Shown here in pieces: positions 17,824-26,971 of a stretch of 64,000 nucleotides of DNA (positions are counted from its first letter, which is position 1; every line of letters begins with the position of its first letter). A program made the translations under genes and the position numbers. Origin of the DNA: Bacteroidales bacterium (GTDB lineage Bacteria; Bacteroidota; Bacteroidia; Bacteroidales; F082); contig JAFRRE010000176.1 of the NCBI GenBank assembly GCA_017428285.1, positions 21,326 through 85,325 of the forward strand, read 5' to 3'. The notes under the pieces were generated by a model. It worked only from the letters and a program-made list of their open reading frames with translations, searched no databases and had not been told where the DNA came from.

Positions 17824-18790
17824 GTTTTCTGTGTTTCCTATGTTTTTTTTGTCTCTTTGGTTTAGGATTCAGCAACCTCTCCTGTTGTTTCTTCTCAGTG
17901 TGACGCGCCATGAGCTCCAAGATGAAGACCGCAGCGAAGCCCAAGCCTGCCATGAGAACAGCCAAAAGCAGTTCGGTGTTCCAACTTGGCAGTGAAAAGA
18001 GGTAGGTCGACTCGCCCGGTACCTTCCAAGGATATACCACAGGAAGACTACCCAACATAAAGCCCGCCAGCACCGAGAGTGTTGAGTCGCGGTACTCCCG
18101 CATCAGCCAGGCGAGCAAATGGGAAAACATCACGATGCTGACCAAGGCGCCCAGCACGAACGGAAGGAGAATACTGGCGCCATCGACAAAGGTCGAGGCT
18201 TTGGTCATCGCAGGAATGCCTTTGGTGACTATCAACTCATAATTGCCCATGAGCAGCATGAGATGCGAGCCCGAGACGCCAGGCACCACCATACCCGTGG
18301 CCCCAATGATGCCACACAAAAAGAGGTATAAAAAGCTATCGTTGGGATAAGGATTCGATTTGATGGAAAGGAAGAATGAGACCGCCATACCCGCAACAAC
18401 AAGCAATATGTTCTTGATGTTGACCTTATCGATGCTCTTCATCACATAAACCACCGAGGCAATGATGAGGCCAATGAAAAACGACCAAGTATAGACTTTA
18501 TACAAATTGAGCGTCTGCTTCAAGAAAATGGACGTCAGTACCATACCGGCAAGAAGACCCAGCACGATGGTGATCAAGAACCTGAAATCGGTGCGTTTGC
18601 CAAATTGGGTGAACTCGCCCTTGAAGAGCAATTTGAAATTCTTGATTCTGAGCGAATTGATTGCATTGATAAAGCGTTCAAACACTCCCAACACCAACGA
18701 AACCGTCCCACTGGAGATAGGAAAGACATTGGCAGCGCCCATGATCATGCCTTTCACAAAAGTTTTTATCGAATCCCAAATAGCAAACAT
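17798..18790 (-). CDS. DUF368 membrane protein (PopT-like polyprenyl-phosphate translocase family)
   Basis: 330 aa with about nine membrane helices. The DUF368 signature is at the N-terminus (GMIMGAANVFPISSGTVSLV) and is repeated in the second half (GATGMVVPGVSGSHLMLLMG), the two reentrant regions with Pro and Gly/Ser. DUF368 proteins have been shown to recycle undecaprenyl phosphate across the cytoplasmic membrane in other bacteria, alongside DedA proteins. The C-terminal tail is highly basic with alternating Lys/His/Arg. First gene of the minus-strand group DUF368-S4-DUF2750-trkH. Confidence 0.88.
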   Translation of the reverse strand: MFAIWDSIKTFVKGMIMGAANVFPISSGTVSLVLGVFERFINAINSLRIKNFKLLFKGEFTQFGKRTDFRFLITIVLGLLAGMVLTSIFLKQTLNLYKVYTWSFFIGLIIASVVYVMKSIDKVNIKNILLVVAGMAVSFFLSIKSNPYPNDSFLYLFLCGIIGATGMVVPGVSGSHLMLLMGNYELIVTKGIPAMTKASTFVDGASILLPFVLGALVSIVMFSHLLAWLMREYRDSTLSVLAGFMLGSLPVVYPWKVPGESTYLFSLPSWNTELLLAVLMAGLGFAAVFILELMARHTEKKQQERLLNPKPKRQKKHRKHRKHVRKTKKN

Positions 18791-18894
18791 TCCGCGATGT
18801 TTTTATCAGAACTACAAAAATACAACAAATATTATTCCCAGTGGCTTTTTCATGACAAAAAAGAAAAAATAGGTCATTTTTAGCGAAAGATTGC

Positions 18895-18902
18895 TATCTT
18901 TG
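18895..18902 (+). promoter_or_regulatory. -7 element TATCTTTG before DUF493
   Basis: Exact TAnnTTTG match, 20 bases upstream of the start at 18922, in the divergent region with DUF368. Confidence 0.65.
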
Positions 18903-18921
18903 CAAATCAATTGATTCACTC

Positions 18922-19185
18922 ATGAGTGACAAAAAGGTAATATACCCACAGAACTTCGACATCAAGCTGATTATTGCGGCTGAAATTGCGATGGAAGAAG
19001 CCAAGCGAAACATCAGCCAGGCCCTCACTGAGAGCCGGACGGTGCACAGTTTTGTCAACGTAAGAAGCAGTGGCAAAGGCAATTACCTCAGCTATTGCTA
19101 CAATATCGACATCGAAAGCAAGGAACACCTTGAGCGCACCTATGCCCTACTCAGAACCATCCCTGGATTAAAATTCGCCCTATGA
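18922..19185 (+). CDS. DUF493 (YbeD-like) small protein
   Basis: 87 aa, normal size. YPQNFDIKLII, then RTVHSFVNVRSSGKGNYLSY and the C-terminal RTIPGLKFAL correspond to the ferredoxin-like YbeD fold. Family members are thought to be allosteric regulators; YbeD lies near lipoate genes in Escherichia coli, but no lipoate gene is present here. It overlaps the acylphosphatase start by four bases (ATGA at 19182). Confidence 0.8.
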   Translation: MSDKKVIYPQNFDIKLIIAAEIAMEEAKRNISQALTESRTVHSFVNVRSSGKGNYLSYCYNIDIESKEHLERTYALLRTIPGLKFAL

Positions 19186-19460
19186 CAAAAGCCTATTCCA
19201 TAAGGATTTACGGTCGTGTGTTCAACGTGGGCTTCCGACGCTATGTGCACCGCTACGGACTGCAATGCAATTTGGTCGGCTATGTGGAAAACGATCATGC
19301 TGACGGTAGCCTCCACATCGAAGCCGAAGGCGAAGAAGCCGACCTCGACCGTTTCACCCTACTCTGCGGCGAAGGCACGCCTTATTCTTTCATTACCGAT
19401 ATGAAGATTGAAGCTGTTGAACCGACGGGAAAATATGATGATTTTCAAGAAATTAGATAG
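19182..19460 (+). CDS. acyP: Acylphosphatase
   Basis: 92 aa, the standard size. It has the substrate-binding loop GRVFNVGFRRYV with the catalytic Arg in VGFR, and GYVENDHADGSLHIEAEG with the catalytic Asn. It hydrolyses carboxyl-phosphate bonds such as acetyl phosphate or 1,3-bisphosphoglycerate. The loop after Asn (DHADGS) is slightly longer than the usual LPDG. It is coupled to DUF493 by an ATGA overlap. Confidence 0.92.
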   Translation: MTKAYSIRIYGRVFNVGFRRYVHRYGLQCNLVGYVENDHADGSLHIEAEGEEADLDRFTLLCGEGTPYSFITDMKIEAVEPTGKYDDFQEIR

Positions 19461-19472
19461 CTGTAAGATATA

Positions 19473-19504
19473 AGTCGGCCCTTCGACAAGCTCAGGGACC
19501 TTAA
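19473..19504. repeat. Intergenic copy of the CCCTTCGACAAGCTCAGGG repeat
   Basis: This 32-bp segment matches, as reverse complement, 2100-2131 inside the hydrolase gene at about 28 of 32 positions. It contains the near-palindromic core cttcgacaagctcagg. Dispersed repeat family. Confidence 0.75.
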
Positions 19505-19531
19505 CTGAACAACTATAAACTGACAACTGAT

Positions 19532-20236
19532 ATGATAGACTTCTCCAAAATCCTCTTCCTCGACATCGAGACCGTCTCGCAAGAGAAATCCTACGACCAA
19601 CTCTCTGAACGGATGCAGAAACTCTGGTCGCACAAGGCTGAACAGCTGAACCACGACAATCCTGAACTCGGCCCTGCCGACATCTATGATCGCGCCGGCA
19701 TCTATGCGGAATTCGGCAAAATCATCTGTATTTCCGTGGGGTTCTTCAATGGCAACCGTTTCCGCTTGAAGTCGTTTTATGGGCACGATGAGAAAGCCCT
19801 GCTTGCCGACTTTGCCGACATGCTGAACAGACATTACGACTCCCCCTATGCCCAGCTCTGCGCCCACAACGGCAAGGAATTCGACTTCCCCTACATTGCT
19901 CGCAGAATGCTCATCAACGGCATACAAATCCCTAGAATCCTGCAAGTTGCAGGCAAAAAGCCATGGGAAACCAACTTCATCGACACCATGGAACTTTGGA
20001 AGTTCGGCGACTATAAGACCTTCACTTCATTGGATTTACTTTGCGCCATCTTGGACATCCCCACCCCAAAGGATGACATCAACGGGAGCGAAGTAGGCCG
20101 CGTGTATTGGCAAGAAAACGACCTGGAACGCATCAAGACCTATTGTCAGAAAGACGTGCTCGCCATCGCCCAGCTGATGCGCCGTTACCATTACCTGCCG
20201 CTCATCCCCGACGATTGCGTGGACTACACCAACTGA
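19532..20236 (+). CDS. DEDDy 3'-5' exonuclease (PolB-exonuclease-like)
   Basis: 234 aa RNase H-fold exonuclease. Exo I FLDIETV (D11, E13), Exo II CAHNGKEFDFPYIARRM with the Asp, and Exo III TYCQKDVLAIAQL with the YxxxD spacing of DEDDy enzymes. It resembles predicted PolB-like 3'-5' exonucleases that act free of a polymerase. Two bases separate its stop from the ATG of the Fe-S nuclease gene, so they likely work together in DNA or RNA end processing. Confidence 0.85.
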   Translation: MIDFSKILFLDIETVSQEKSYDQLSERMQKLWSHKAEQLNHDNPELGPADIYDRAGIYAEFGKIICISVGFFNGNRFRLKSFYGHDEKALLADFADMLNRHYDSPYAQLCAHNGKEFDFPYIARRMLINGIQIPRILQVAGKKPWETNFIDTMELWKFGDYKTFTSLDLLCAILDIPTPKDDINGSEVGRVYWQENDLERIKTYCQKDVLAIAQLMRRYHYLPLIPDDCVDYTN

Positions 20237-20238
20237 AC

Positions 20239-21705
20239 ATGCACATTCTTTCCAAATCGACTTATATCAAGGGGTTGCAATGCGAGAAGGCATTGTATAT
20301 GCAAAAGAAGCACCCTTATCTGCGCGACAAGCTCAGCATCGAGCAAAGAGCCAAGTTCCAACGCGGCACCGATGTGGGTGTGCTGGCACACGAGGTGTTC
20401 CCTGGCGGTATTGACATGTCGCCCAACTCGCCTTCTCAGTTCCCCAAAAAGGTTGCGGAGACCTGGGACAACCTTAGCAAGCCTGAAGTTAAAGTAATGT
20501 ACGAAGCTGTCTTTCAGCACAATGACACGCTCATTATGCTGGATATGCTTGTCCGCGACGGCGACAAATGGTTGGCCGTGGAGGTAAAGAGTTCCATGAG
20601 GCTCAGCGACACCTATTATAATGATGCCGCCCTGCAATACTATGTGCTGCATGGCTGTGGAGTGCCGCTCAGCGACTTCTGCCTCATGTACCTCAACGGT
20701 GACTATATTAAAGACGGTTCCATCGATGTGAAACAACTATTCAAGATGGAGTCGGTGATGGGGTATGTCGTTGAAAGAGAAGAATTTGTCGCTAAAAATG
20801 TGGAAAAACTGAAAGCCGTGGTCGCTTTGCCGCATTCCCCAGTTGTCAACATCGGGACACATTGTCACAACCCCTACCCTTGTGATTTTCAAGGCCATTG
20901 CTGGAAACTTATCCCGAAAAACAGTTTTCTGTTTACCACCGCTATGGAGGACAAAGACCTGTTCCAATGCTATTTCAATGGTGTGAACACCAATGCCAAG
21001 ATGCTCCAACAAGTCGAGCCTGATTCCGAAGAAGCCCATCAGATTGAGGCCTTGGAGACCAACTCGTATTACATTGATTACAAGACACTTTACTCGTTAG
21101 CTCCGCAACCCAAGCCCAAATCCATAGCCTACTTGAACCTTTTGCTCCACCGTCCCGCAGTGCCCGAATTGGATGGCACAAGACCATATGAGGAAATGAT
21201 TTTGGCTTTTGCCCTGCAAGGTGAATATGTGCATGACGCAGCCATAGATCCCTTGCCACCCACAAACCAACACAGGGATGACATGGCTGCTGCTGATGGT
21301 TGTTTCGTTTGGGACTGCTTTGAAGACCACAGCCGGTGGAAAGAATCCATCGACCTGCTCATCGAAAAACTCTCTCATTATGAGCAAATTGTGTGCTTTA
21401 CGCCGCAAAATCTCAGTACCACCCTACTCCGCCACGAGATCATACAAAACCAAACCATAGGTTACAAGGTCTTCAACCTTTTCGAAGTGCTGCAAGAGGC
21501 CCATTTTTACCATCCGGCCATCAAACGGGGGCTCACCTTGCAACGCCTTGAAACGGCACTTTTTCCCGAGTCTAAACTGTTCGAACACAGCCGGATTCTA
21601 CTCGAAGCCACCAGCAACGACCTCATAGGTTATCAACAGGCACGAGAAGACTTAATCGCTGAAAATGAAATTGTTGCAAAAACTTATCAACTCCTTTTCA
21701 AGTAG
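20239..21705 (+). CDS. DUF2779 protein: Fe-S PD-(D/E)XK nuclease fused to a degenerate exonuclease domain
   Basis: 488 aa from ATG 20239. N-terminal half is a Cas4/AddB-like nuclease: C15, then C209, C215 and C221 (THCHNPYPCDFQGHCW) form a likely 4Fe-4S site, and WLAVEVKSS supplies E115 and K117. The C-terminal half is DUF2779, normally a DEDD exonuclease with a DFE motif before PAIPxxxGTRPYxQ; here the equivalent reads IAYLNLLLHRPAVPELDGTRPYEE, so the Asp-x-Glu is lost. The neighbouring gene encodes a separate, intact DEDD exonuclease. Confidence 0.8.
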   Translation: MHILSKSTYIKGLQCEKALYMQKKHPYLRDKLSIEQRAKFQRGTDVGVLAHEVFPGGIDMSPNSPSQFPKKVAETWDNLSKPEVKVMYEAVFQHNDTLIMLDMLVRDGDKWLAVEVKSSMRLSDTYYNDAALQYYVLHGCGVPLSDFCLMYLNGDYIKDGSIDVKQLFKMESVMGYVVEREEFVAKNVEKLKAVVALPHSPVVNIGTHCHNPYPCDFQGHCWKLIPKNSFLFTTAMEDKDLFQCYFNGVNTNAKMLQQVEPDSEEAHQIEALETNSYYIDYKTLYSLAPQPKPKSIAYLNLLLHRPAVPELDGTRPYEEMILAFALQGEYVHDAAIDPLPPTNQHRDDMAAADGCFVWDCFEDHSRWKESIDLLIEKLSHYEQIVCFTPQNLSTTLLRHEIIQNQTIGYKVFNLFEVLQEAHFYHPAIKRGLTLQRLETALFPESKLFEHSRILLEATSNDLIGYQQAREDLIAENEIVAKTYQLLFK

Positions 21706-21751
21706 TTGATAACTTCCCGAAAAGAACTTCATGGGGGCAGACTTTAATTCG

Positions 21752-21759
21752 TACTTTTG
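21752..21759 (+). promoter_or_regulatory. -7 element TACTTTTG before dnaB
   Basis: Matches TAnnTTTG. The leader to the dnaB start is 53 bases. Confidence 0.55.
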
Positions 21760-21812
21760 CCCTTCGAAAACGAATATACAACGAAGTTAAAACGAGCTAA
21801 GAATTTCATTTT

Positions 21813-23372
21813 ATGCCTAACGATACTATCACCCGCCGTCCTTTCGGCGACACTGCGAAACGCAATTTAATGACCCCCGAACAAGTCTTTGCCAACCAGG
21901 GGCGCATCCCACCTCAAGCCACCGACCTCGAGGAAGTGGTGCTTGGCGCCCTCATGTTGGAGAAGGAAGCCGTCAACGAGGTCATCGACATCTTATCCCC
22001 CGAAGCCTTCTATTTGGACAAGCACCAGAAGATTTTTGCCGCCATAAAAGCCTTATTTGGAAAATCAGAACCCATTGATATCCTGACCGTTACCAATGAA
22101 CTCAAGCAACGTGGTGAGTTGGAGATGGTGGGCGGCGCCTATTATATATCGAAACTCACCAATCGCGTCGTCTCGGCGGCCAACATAGAATACCACGCCC
22201 GTATCATCATGCAGAAACACATTCAGCGTCAACTGATTCTGCTTTCGTCAGACATGATTCATGAGGCTTTTGAAGACACTACCGATGTATTCGACCTGTT
22301 GGACAAGGCTGAGAACAACCTTTTCCAAATCAGTGAGAACAACCTGCGCCGCAGCTACGACTCAATGCAGGACTTGGTGAGCAAGGCCATCAAGGAGATC
22401 CAGAATGCCAAAAACGCAGACGACAAGCTGCGCGGCGTGCCTTCGGGCTATACCGAGCTTGACCGCATCACGCAAGGCTGGCAGAAATCCGACCTCATCA
22501 TCTTGGCCGCTCGTCCCAGCATGGGTAAGACCGCTTTCGCGTTGAATCTAGCACGCAATGCGGCTGTCAACTTCAACCGTCCGATTGCCTTTTTCTCTTT
22601 GGAAATGTCATCTGTCCAGCTGGTTACGCGTCTGATTTCCACTGAAACCTCACTTACTGCCGACAAATTGCGTTCGGGTGACTTGGCCGAATACGAATGG
22701 CAACAGTTGAACACCAAGGTCACCCCATTGACCGATGCACCCATCTTCATCGACGACACGCCACAACTTTCCATTTTCGAGTTGCGCGCCAAATGCCGCC
22801 GACTGAAGCAACAGCATGACATTCAGATGGTTTTCATTGACTATCTGCAACTTATGACCGCCAAAGGCGATAAAGGCCTTAACCGTGAACAGGAAATCAG
22901 CACCATCTCACGCTCACTGAAGAGTTTGGCCAAAGAATTGGAGATTCCTGTTTTGGCGCTATCGCAGTTGAGCCGTAGCGTAGAGCAACGCCCTGGTTCC
23001 AAGAAGCCCATCCTCTCCGACTTGCGTGAGTCGGGAGCTATCGAACAGGATGCCGACATGGTGATGTTCATCTATCGTCCTGAATATTACAAAGATGGTG
23101 TGGATGCCGAAGACAAGCCTAAAGGTTATACCATCATTGATATTGCCAAACATCGTAATGGTAAACTTGGCGAAGTGGAATTGAGGTTTGTCGGACAATA
23201 TGCCCGCTTTGAAGAAATGGAACAAGGCTTCGACAACAGCAGCTTCACCTCCATCGGTCCCAACAACCAGTTTGACAGCCCCTCCCAAGTCTTCAGTTCC
23301 AAGATGAACGACGATGACAGTATGGAATCCTATAACCCTTCTATCACTACAGATGAACCCACCCCCTTCTAA
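21813..23372 (+). CDS. dnaB: Replicative DNA helicase DnaB
   Basis: 519 aa. The N-terminal helical domain begins with RIPPQATDLEEVVLGALMLE, followed by the linker and RecA-like domain with Walker A ARPSMGKT (about 231-238), MVFIDYLQLMT (Walker B) and SQLSRSVEQRPGSKKP. No intein interrupts the P-loop region. It loads as a hexamer at the fork and unwinds DNA 5'-3'. The C-terminal 60 residues are acidic and disordered. Confidence 0.97.
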   Translation: MPNDTITRRPFGDTAKRNLMTPEQVFANQGRIPPQATDLEEVVLGALMLEKEAVNEVIDILSPEAFYLDKHQKIFAAIKALFGKSEPIDILTVTNELKQRGELEMVGGAYYISKLTNRVVSAANIEYHARIIMQKHIQRQLILLSSDMIHEAFEDTTDVFDLLDKAENNLFQISENNLRRSYDSMQDLVSKAIKEIQNAKNADDKLRGVPSGYTELDRITQGWQKSDLIILAARPSMGKTAFALNLARNAAVNFNRPIAFFSLEMSSVQLVTRLISTETSLTADKLRSGDLAEYEWQQLNTKVTPLTDAPIFIDDTPQLSIFELRAKCRRLKQQHDIQMVFIDYLQLMTAKGDKGLNREQEISTISRSLKSLAKELEIPVLALSQLSRSVEQRPGSKKPILSDLRESGAIEQDADMVMFIYRPEYYKDGVDAEDKPKGYTIIDIAKHRNGKLGEVELRFVGQYARFEEMEQGFDNSSFTSIGPNNQFDSPSQVFSSKMNDDDSMESYNPSITTDEPTPF

Positions 23373-23383
23373 ACGATTGAGCT

Positions 23384-24313
23384 ATGAAGAATGACAACAA
23401 GAAAGCTCCGCATTCCAAAGGCAATCCATTGAAATTCAACGTGTCCGAGCCGGCACAGCTGATGGATTTCCTCATGAAAAAACTAGACGGCATCAGCCGC
23501 AACAAAGTCAAGCGCATGCTGGCCAACAAAGTCGTATCGGTCGACGGCAAGCGCACCACCCAATTCGACTTCGCCCTTGAGCCCGGCATGGTGGTCGAAA
23601 TCGGCAAACCTACTGCCAAGGAACGTTTCCGTAGCCCTTGGTTGAGCATCGTCTATGAGGACAAATATCTACTGGTCATCGACAAGAAGGAAGGCCTGCT
23701 CACCAACAGCCCCACCAAAGAGAAAGACACGGCGCAAAGCATTCTGAACAACTATTTCATCTATACGCAGCAACGTTGTCGCGCCCACACCATCCATCGT
23801 CTCGACCGCGACACCAGCGGTCTGATGCTCTTCGCAAAGAGCAAGGAAGTAGCCTTGACGTTTGAGGAAGACTGGAAAAACACCGTCTACGATCGCCGTT
23901 ATGTGGCCGTAGTGTGCGGCTGCATGGAGAAAAAGGAAGGCGTAGTGAAGTCGTGGCTGAAGGACAACAAGGCTTTCATCACCTACTCAAGCCCCACCGA
24001 CAACGGAGGAAAATATGCCGAGACCTATTACGAAACCTTGTATTCCAACCCTAGGTACTCTTTGGTTGAATTGCAGTTGGAGACGGGTCGCAAGAACCAA
24101 ATCCGCGTCCACATGGCCGACATTGGACATCCCGTGGTGGGCGACCCGAAATACGGCGTTTCAGACTCAGGAAACTATGACAATTCATTGGGTCGCCTCT
24201 GCCTGCACGCTTACAAACTCTGCTTCCATCATCCCTACAAGAAAACGGATATGGAGTTTGAAACGCCTTTCCCAAAGGTGTTTGCCAAGCCGTTCCCCAT
24301 GCTCAAGGAATGA
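23384..24313 (+). CDS. RluA-family pseudouridine synthase
   Basis: 309 aa. An N-terminal S4 domain (LMDFLMKKLDGISRNKVKRM) precedes the catalytic domain with HRLDRDTSGL (catalytic Asp141), RYVAVVCG, and LETGRKNQIRVHMADIGHPV. It isomerises uridine to pseudouridine in rRNA or tRNA; the exact site (RluC or RluD-like) cannot be determined. It follows dnaB by 11 bases, probably in the same transcript. Confidence 0.92.
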   Translation: MKNDNKKAPHSKGNPLKFNVSEPAQLMDFLMKKLDGISRNKVKRMLANKVVSVDGKRTTQFDFALEPGMVVEIGKPTAKERFRSPWLSIVYEDKYLLVIDKKEGLLTNSPTKEKDTAQSILNNYFIYTQQRCRAHTIHRLDRDTSGLMLFAKSKEVALTFEEDWKNTVYDRRYVAVVCGCMEKKEGVVKSWLKDNKAFITYSSPTDNGGKYAETYYETLYSNPRYSLVELQLETGRKNQIRVHMADIGHPVVGDPKYGVSDSGNYDNSLGRLCLHAYKLCFHHPYKKTDMEFETPFPKVFAKPFPMLKE

Positions 24314-24385
24314 TCAAAATGTAGCTACATTAACTGATTTGCAACGACCTCCGCACTATACATTTTTTTGATTCGATTGTTTTTT

Positions 24386-24393
24386 TATTTTTG
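24386..24393 (+). promoter_or_regulatory. -7 element TATTTTTG before the DUF362 gene
   Basis: Matches TAnnTTTG; TTTTTTTG upstream may contain the -33. Confidence 0.55.
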
Positions 24394-24419
24394 CGACACA
24401 GAAACAAAACAACAATACA

Positions 24420-25412
24420 ATGACTAAAAACACTATCGTTATGGCACTGATTTGCATGGTCGGAATGACCTCCTGTAATGCACAACACTATCAACCTGCC
24501 CCGCCCACGACCGAAGGTGAGGCGGCAACGGTCTATATGACCACCGACATCAGTCCAGAGGGGCTGGTGCGCATCTATGAAGCTTTGGGGGTGGAGGCTC
24601 ATGGTCGCGTGGCGGTGAAAATTTCCACTGGCAAGTCTGAGAAAAGCAATCACTTGCGTCCCGAACTCATCAAAAACCTGGTGCAAAAGGTGAATGGCAC
24701 CCTCGTGGAATGCAACACGGCCTACGGAGGCAACCGTGGCAATACCGAGAAGCACCGCAAGGCTATTGCCGAGCGAGGTTACAACGACATCGCCACCGTC
24801 GACATCATGGATGAGGAAGGCGAAATGCAGCTGCCTGTCAAAGATACCAAGCACCTGCAATACGACATTGTCGGCTCGCACTTGCAGAACTATGATTTCA
24901 TGATCAACCTTGCACACTTCAAAGGTCACGCCATGGGTGGCTTCGGTGGCGTGCTGAAGAACCAGTCGATAGGCGTGGCCTCGACCGCTGGAAAACTCTA
25001 CATCCACTCCGCAGGAAAGAGCCAGAAGCATTGGACGATTGCCAATCAGGACAATTTCCTTGAGTCGATGGCCGCGGCGGCACAGGCAGTACACGACTAT
25101 TTCAAGCAGGATGGCAAGGACATCATCTACATCAATGTGATGAATAATATGTCGGTGGACTGCGACTGCGACGGACATCCTGCCGCACCACGTATCAAGG
25201 ACATCGGCATTTTGGCCTCCACCGACCCCGTGGCCCTCGACCAAGCCTGCCTCGATCTCGTGTTCAACCACGTCAGCAGCAAGGATGACGATGCCAAGCC
25301 TTTGCAAGACCGCATCAACAAGAAACACGGGACTCACACCGTGGAATACGCCGAACAGATTGGCCTTGGAACGCGGAAATATACGATTGTCAATATAGAC
25401 CATGAAGAATAA
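24420..25412 (+). CDS. DUF362 lipoprotein
   Basis: 330 aa. The N-terminus is a lipoprotein signal, VMALICMVGMTSC, with Cys at about residue 19, followed by polar residues. The body is DUF362: KISTGKSEKSNHLRPELI, then GSHLQNYDFMINLAHFKGHAMGGFGGVLKNQ, and CDCDGHPAAPRIKDIGILAS. DUF362 proteins often carry ferredoxin domains; none is present here. Function is uncertain; the family has been linked to metal- or redox-related processes. Location is likely the inner leaflet of the outer membrane or the periplasmic face. Confidence 0.85.
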   Translation: MTKNTIVMALICMVGMTSCNAQHYQPAPPTTEGEAATVYMTTDISPEGLVRIYEALGVEAHGRVAVKISTGKSEKSNHLRPELIKNLVQKVNGTLVECNTAYGGNRGNTEKHRKAIAERGYNDIATVDIMDEEGEMQLPVKDTKHLQYDIVGSHLQNYDFMINLAHFKGHAMGGFGGVLKNQSIGVASTAGKLYIHSAGKSQKHWTIANQDNFLESMAAAAQAVHDYFKQDGKDIIYINVMNNMSVDCDCDGHPAAPRIKDIGILASTDPVALDQACLDLVFNHVSSKDDDAKPLQDRINKKHGTHTVEYAEQIGLGTRKYTIVNIDHEE

Positions 25413-25445
25413 CCCAATATGGGTAATTCTCAGATCATTACGAGA

Positions 25446-26804
25446 TTATTCCTTCACAAATCGCACCTCATAGTCTCCAGCTTTGATGGCATAGAGACCT
25501 GGAATGAGTTTGCTCACATCGAGTTGGCCTTCGTAACGTTGCTGCATCACCAAACGCCCCGTCATGTCAAAAACGCTGACGGTTGTTTCATCCACGACAT
25601 CCAAATATAGGGCGTTTGTCGCCGGATTTGGCCAAACGGCAATGCTTTTCGATGTTAGTTCAGTAATGCCAATAGGGGCGTCCACTTGATAATCAATGGT
25701 ATACACCCTATAATCATTGCCAGTAAACCCTCCAGAATCAAAAACGGAATTGTCACCATCAAAATAAACTACAGGATTCTCACCAAAAATAAAGCCTTCC
25801 TTTGGGGAAAGTAAAACAAACAAATAATAATTCACATCTTCAAGATCAAAATAATCGTCTGGCTCAAGCACATAATCATCATAAGTAACATAGCGATGCC
25901 ATGAAACATCAAGTATGGTATAGGGTTCTGTTGGGCTCACCTCTATGTCGTAATCGGGATGCTCGCCCCAAACAGGAGCCGTGAAGCCTTCCACGTAAAT
26001 CTCGTTGATAATCTCAGGCTCAGGGGGTGTCGGCTGTGGTACCATGAACAAGCCTGTAAGCTGTGTTCCAAGGCCAATCTCGCCGAGTGAAGTCGCCGCA
26101 CCTGTTTCCGTATTCACTTGATACAGTCCATGGTCATTTGAAGTGGCAAACTGCGCCCAATAGAGCTCTCCGTTGTCGAGGTCGAAGGCCATGCTTTGCG
26201 TGTACCAAACCTCTTTGCCCGTAGGCCCGACCAAGGTAGTGGAGGCATCATTGAGATTGATTTCGTACAAGTTACCACCTTCGTATGCCACGCCGTAAGC
26301 CTTACCTTGTGCATTGATGGCAAGCGTCCATATTCTTACGTTAAAACTCCCAACAACCTCAACCTCTGAAGGCGTGGCAAGGCTGGAGCGCTTCAGGTAG
26401 CTGTTATACTGGCTGTCTTGGCATAAATAGTACATCATGCCATCCACAGGGTTGTAGGCCATGTCGATGTACAAGTTGTATTGTTCCAATGCTGGAACAA
26501 CCGTCTCGAATGCACCTATGGTTTGCGTCTCTTGGTCAAAAGGCGCTTTGCACAGACTTCTTGTCTGCGTGACAAACCACACATCCCCCTCCAAATAGGT
26601 GGCGGCCCAGAGTTCGGGTAGCGTTTCGGAAACCGCTTGTACCTCATTAGGATTCTGTGCAGTAAAGGTGATGAATTTGTTCTGCCAGTTTTCACCGTTG
26701 AAACAAGTACGGGCATAGCCGTACCACTGGGTGTTTTGCGCATTGGCAATTCCAATTATGGCCGTCAATACCAAGGCCATCCATACACGTAAAGATCTTT
26801 TCAT
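25446..26804 (-). CDS. Secreted protein with T9SS type A sorting domain
   Basis: 452 aa. Signal peptide VWMALVLTAIIGIANA. The middle (about 25-270) has repeated beta-propeller-like units (LWAATYLEGDVWFV, PVDGMMYYLCQD, KAYGVAYEGGNLYEI, NGELYWAQFATS). Residues ~270-370 are a beta-rich domain, and the last 75 form the type IX sorting domain (SIAVWPNPATNALYLDV ... VSVFDMTGRLV ... LIPGLYAIK). It should cross the outer membrane by T9SS and remain on the surface or be released. The ligand is unknown. Confidence 0.88.
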   Translation of the reverse strand: MKRSLRVWMALVLTAIIGIANAQNTQWYGYARTCFNGENWQNKFITFTAQNPNEVQAVSETLPELWAATYLEGDVWFVTQTRSLCKAPFDQETQTIGAFETVVPALEQYNLYIDMAYNPVDGMMYYLCQDSQYNSYLKRSSLATPSEVEVVGSFNVRIWTLAINAQGKAYGVAYEGGNLYEINLNDASTTLVGPTGKEVWYTQSMAFDLDNGELYWAQFATSNDHGLYQVNTETGAATSLGEIGLGTQLTGLFMVPQPTPPEPEIINEIYVEGFTAPVWGEHPDYDIEVSPTEPYTILDVSWHRYVTYDDYVLEPDDYFDLEDVNYYLFVLLSPKEGFIFGENPVVYFDGDNSVFDSGGFTGNDYRVYTIDYQVDAPIGITELTSKSIAVWPNPATNALYLDVVDETTVSVFDMTGRLVMQQRYEGQLDVSKLIPGLYAIKAGDYEVRFVKE

Positions 26805-26832
26805 ATCGTAAATTTGCTTTGATTTCTTTCGG

Positions 26833-26840
26833 CAAAGATA
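26833..26840 (-). promoter_or_regulatory. -7 element TATCTTTG of the T9SS cargo gene
   Basis: Minus-strand TATCTTTGCC, 28 bases before the ATG at 26804. Confidence 0.6.
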
Positions 26841-26933
26841 CTGTTTTTTTGTGAATATCCGTACTTTTGTGCAATCGCTAAGGACAAGTCAACATGGCAA
26901 GCAGACCCGATTGAGAAGAATTTCACAAAAGAA

Positions 26934-26962
26934 AAACCCTAACTGACAATCAGTTAGGGTTT
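26934..26962. terminator. Strong hairpin terminator after the tRNA-Leu pair
   Basis: Perfect 13-bp arms (aaaccctaactga/tcagttagggttt) with a 3-base loop, and T-rich tracts on both strands. On the minus strand it ends the tRNA operon, 9 bases after the tRNA end; on the plus strand it could end a short transcript from a TACTTTTG at 26862. Confidence 0.8.
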
Positions 26963-26971
26963 CTTTTTCTT

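Noticed and set aside
21813..23372. Intein in DnaB
   Set aside because: The protein is 519 aa with uninterrupted P-loop and Walker B regions.
24330..25403. Antisense open frame of 357 codons over the DUF362 gene
   Set aside because: The DUF362 frame has recognisable domains and a promoter; the antisense product is low in typical protein patterns.
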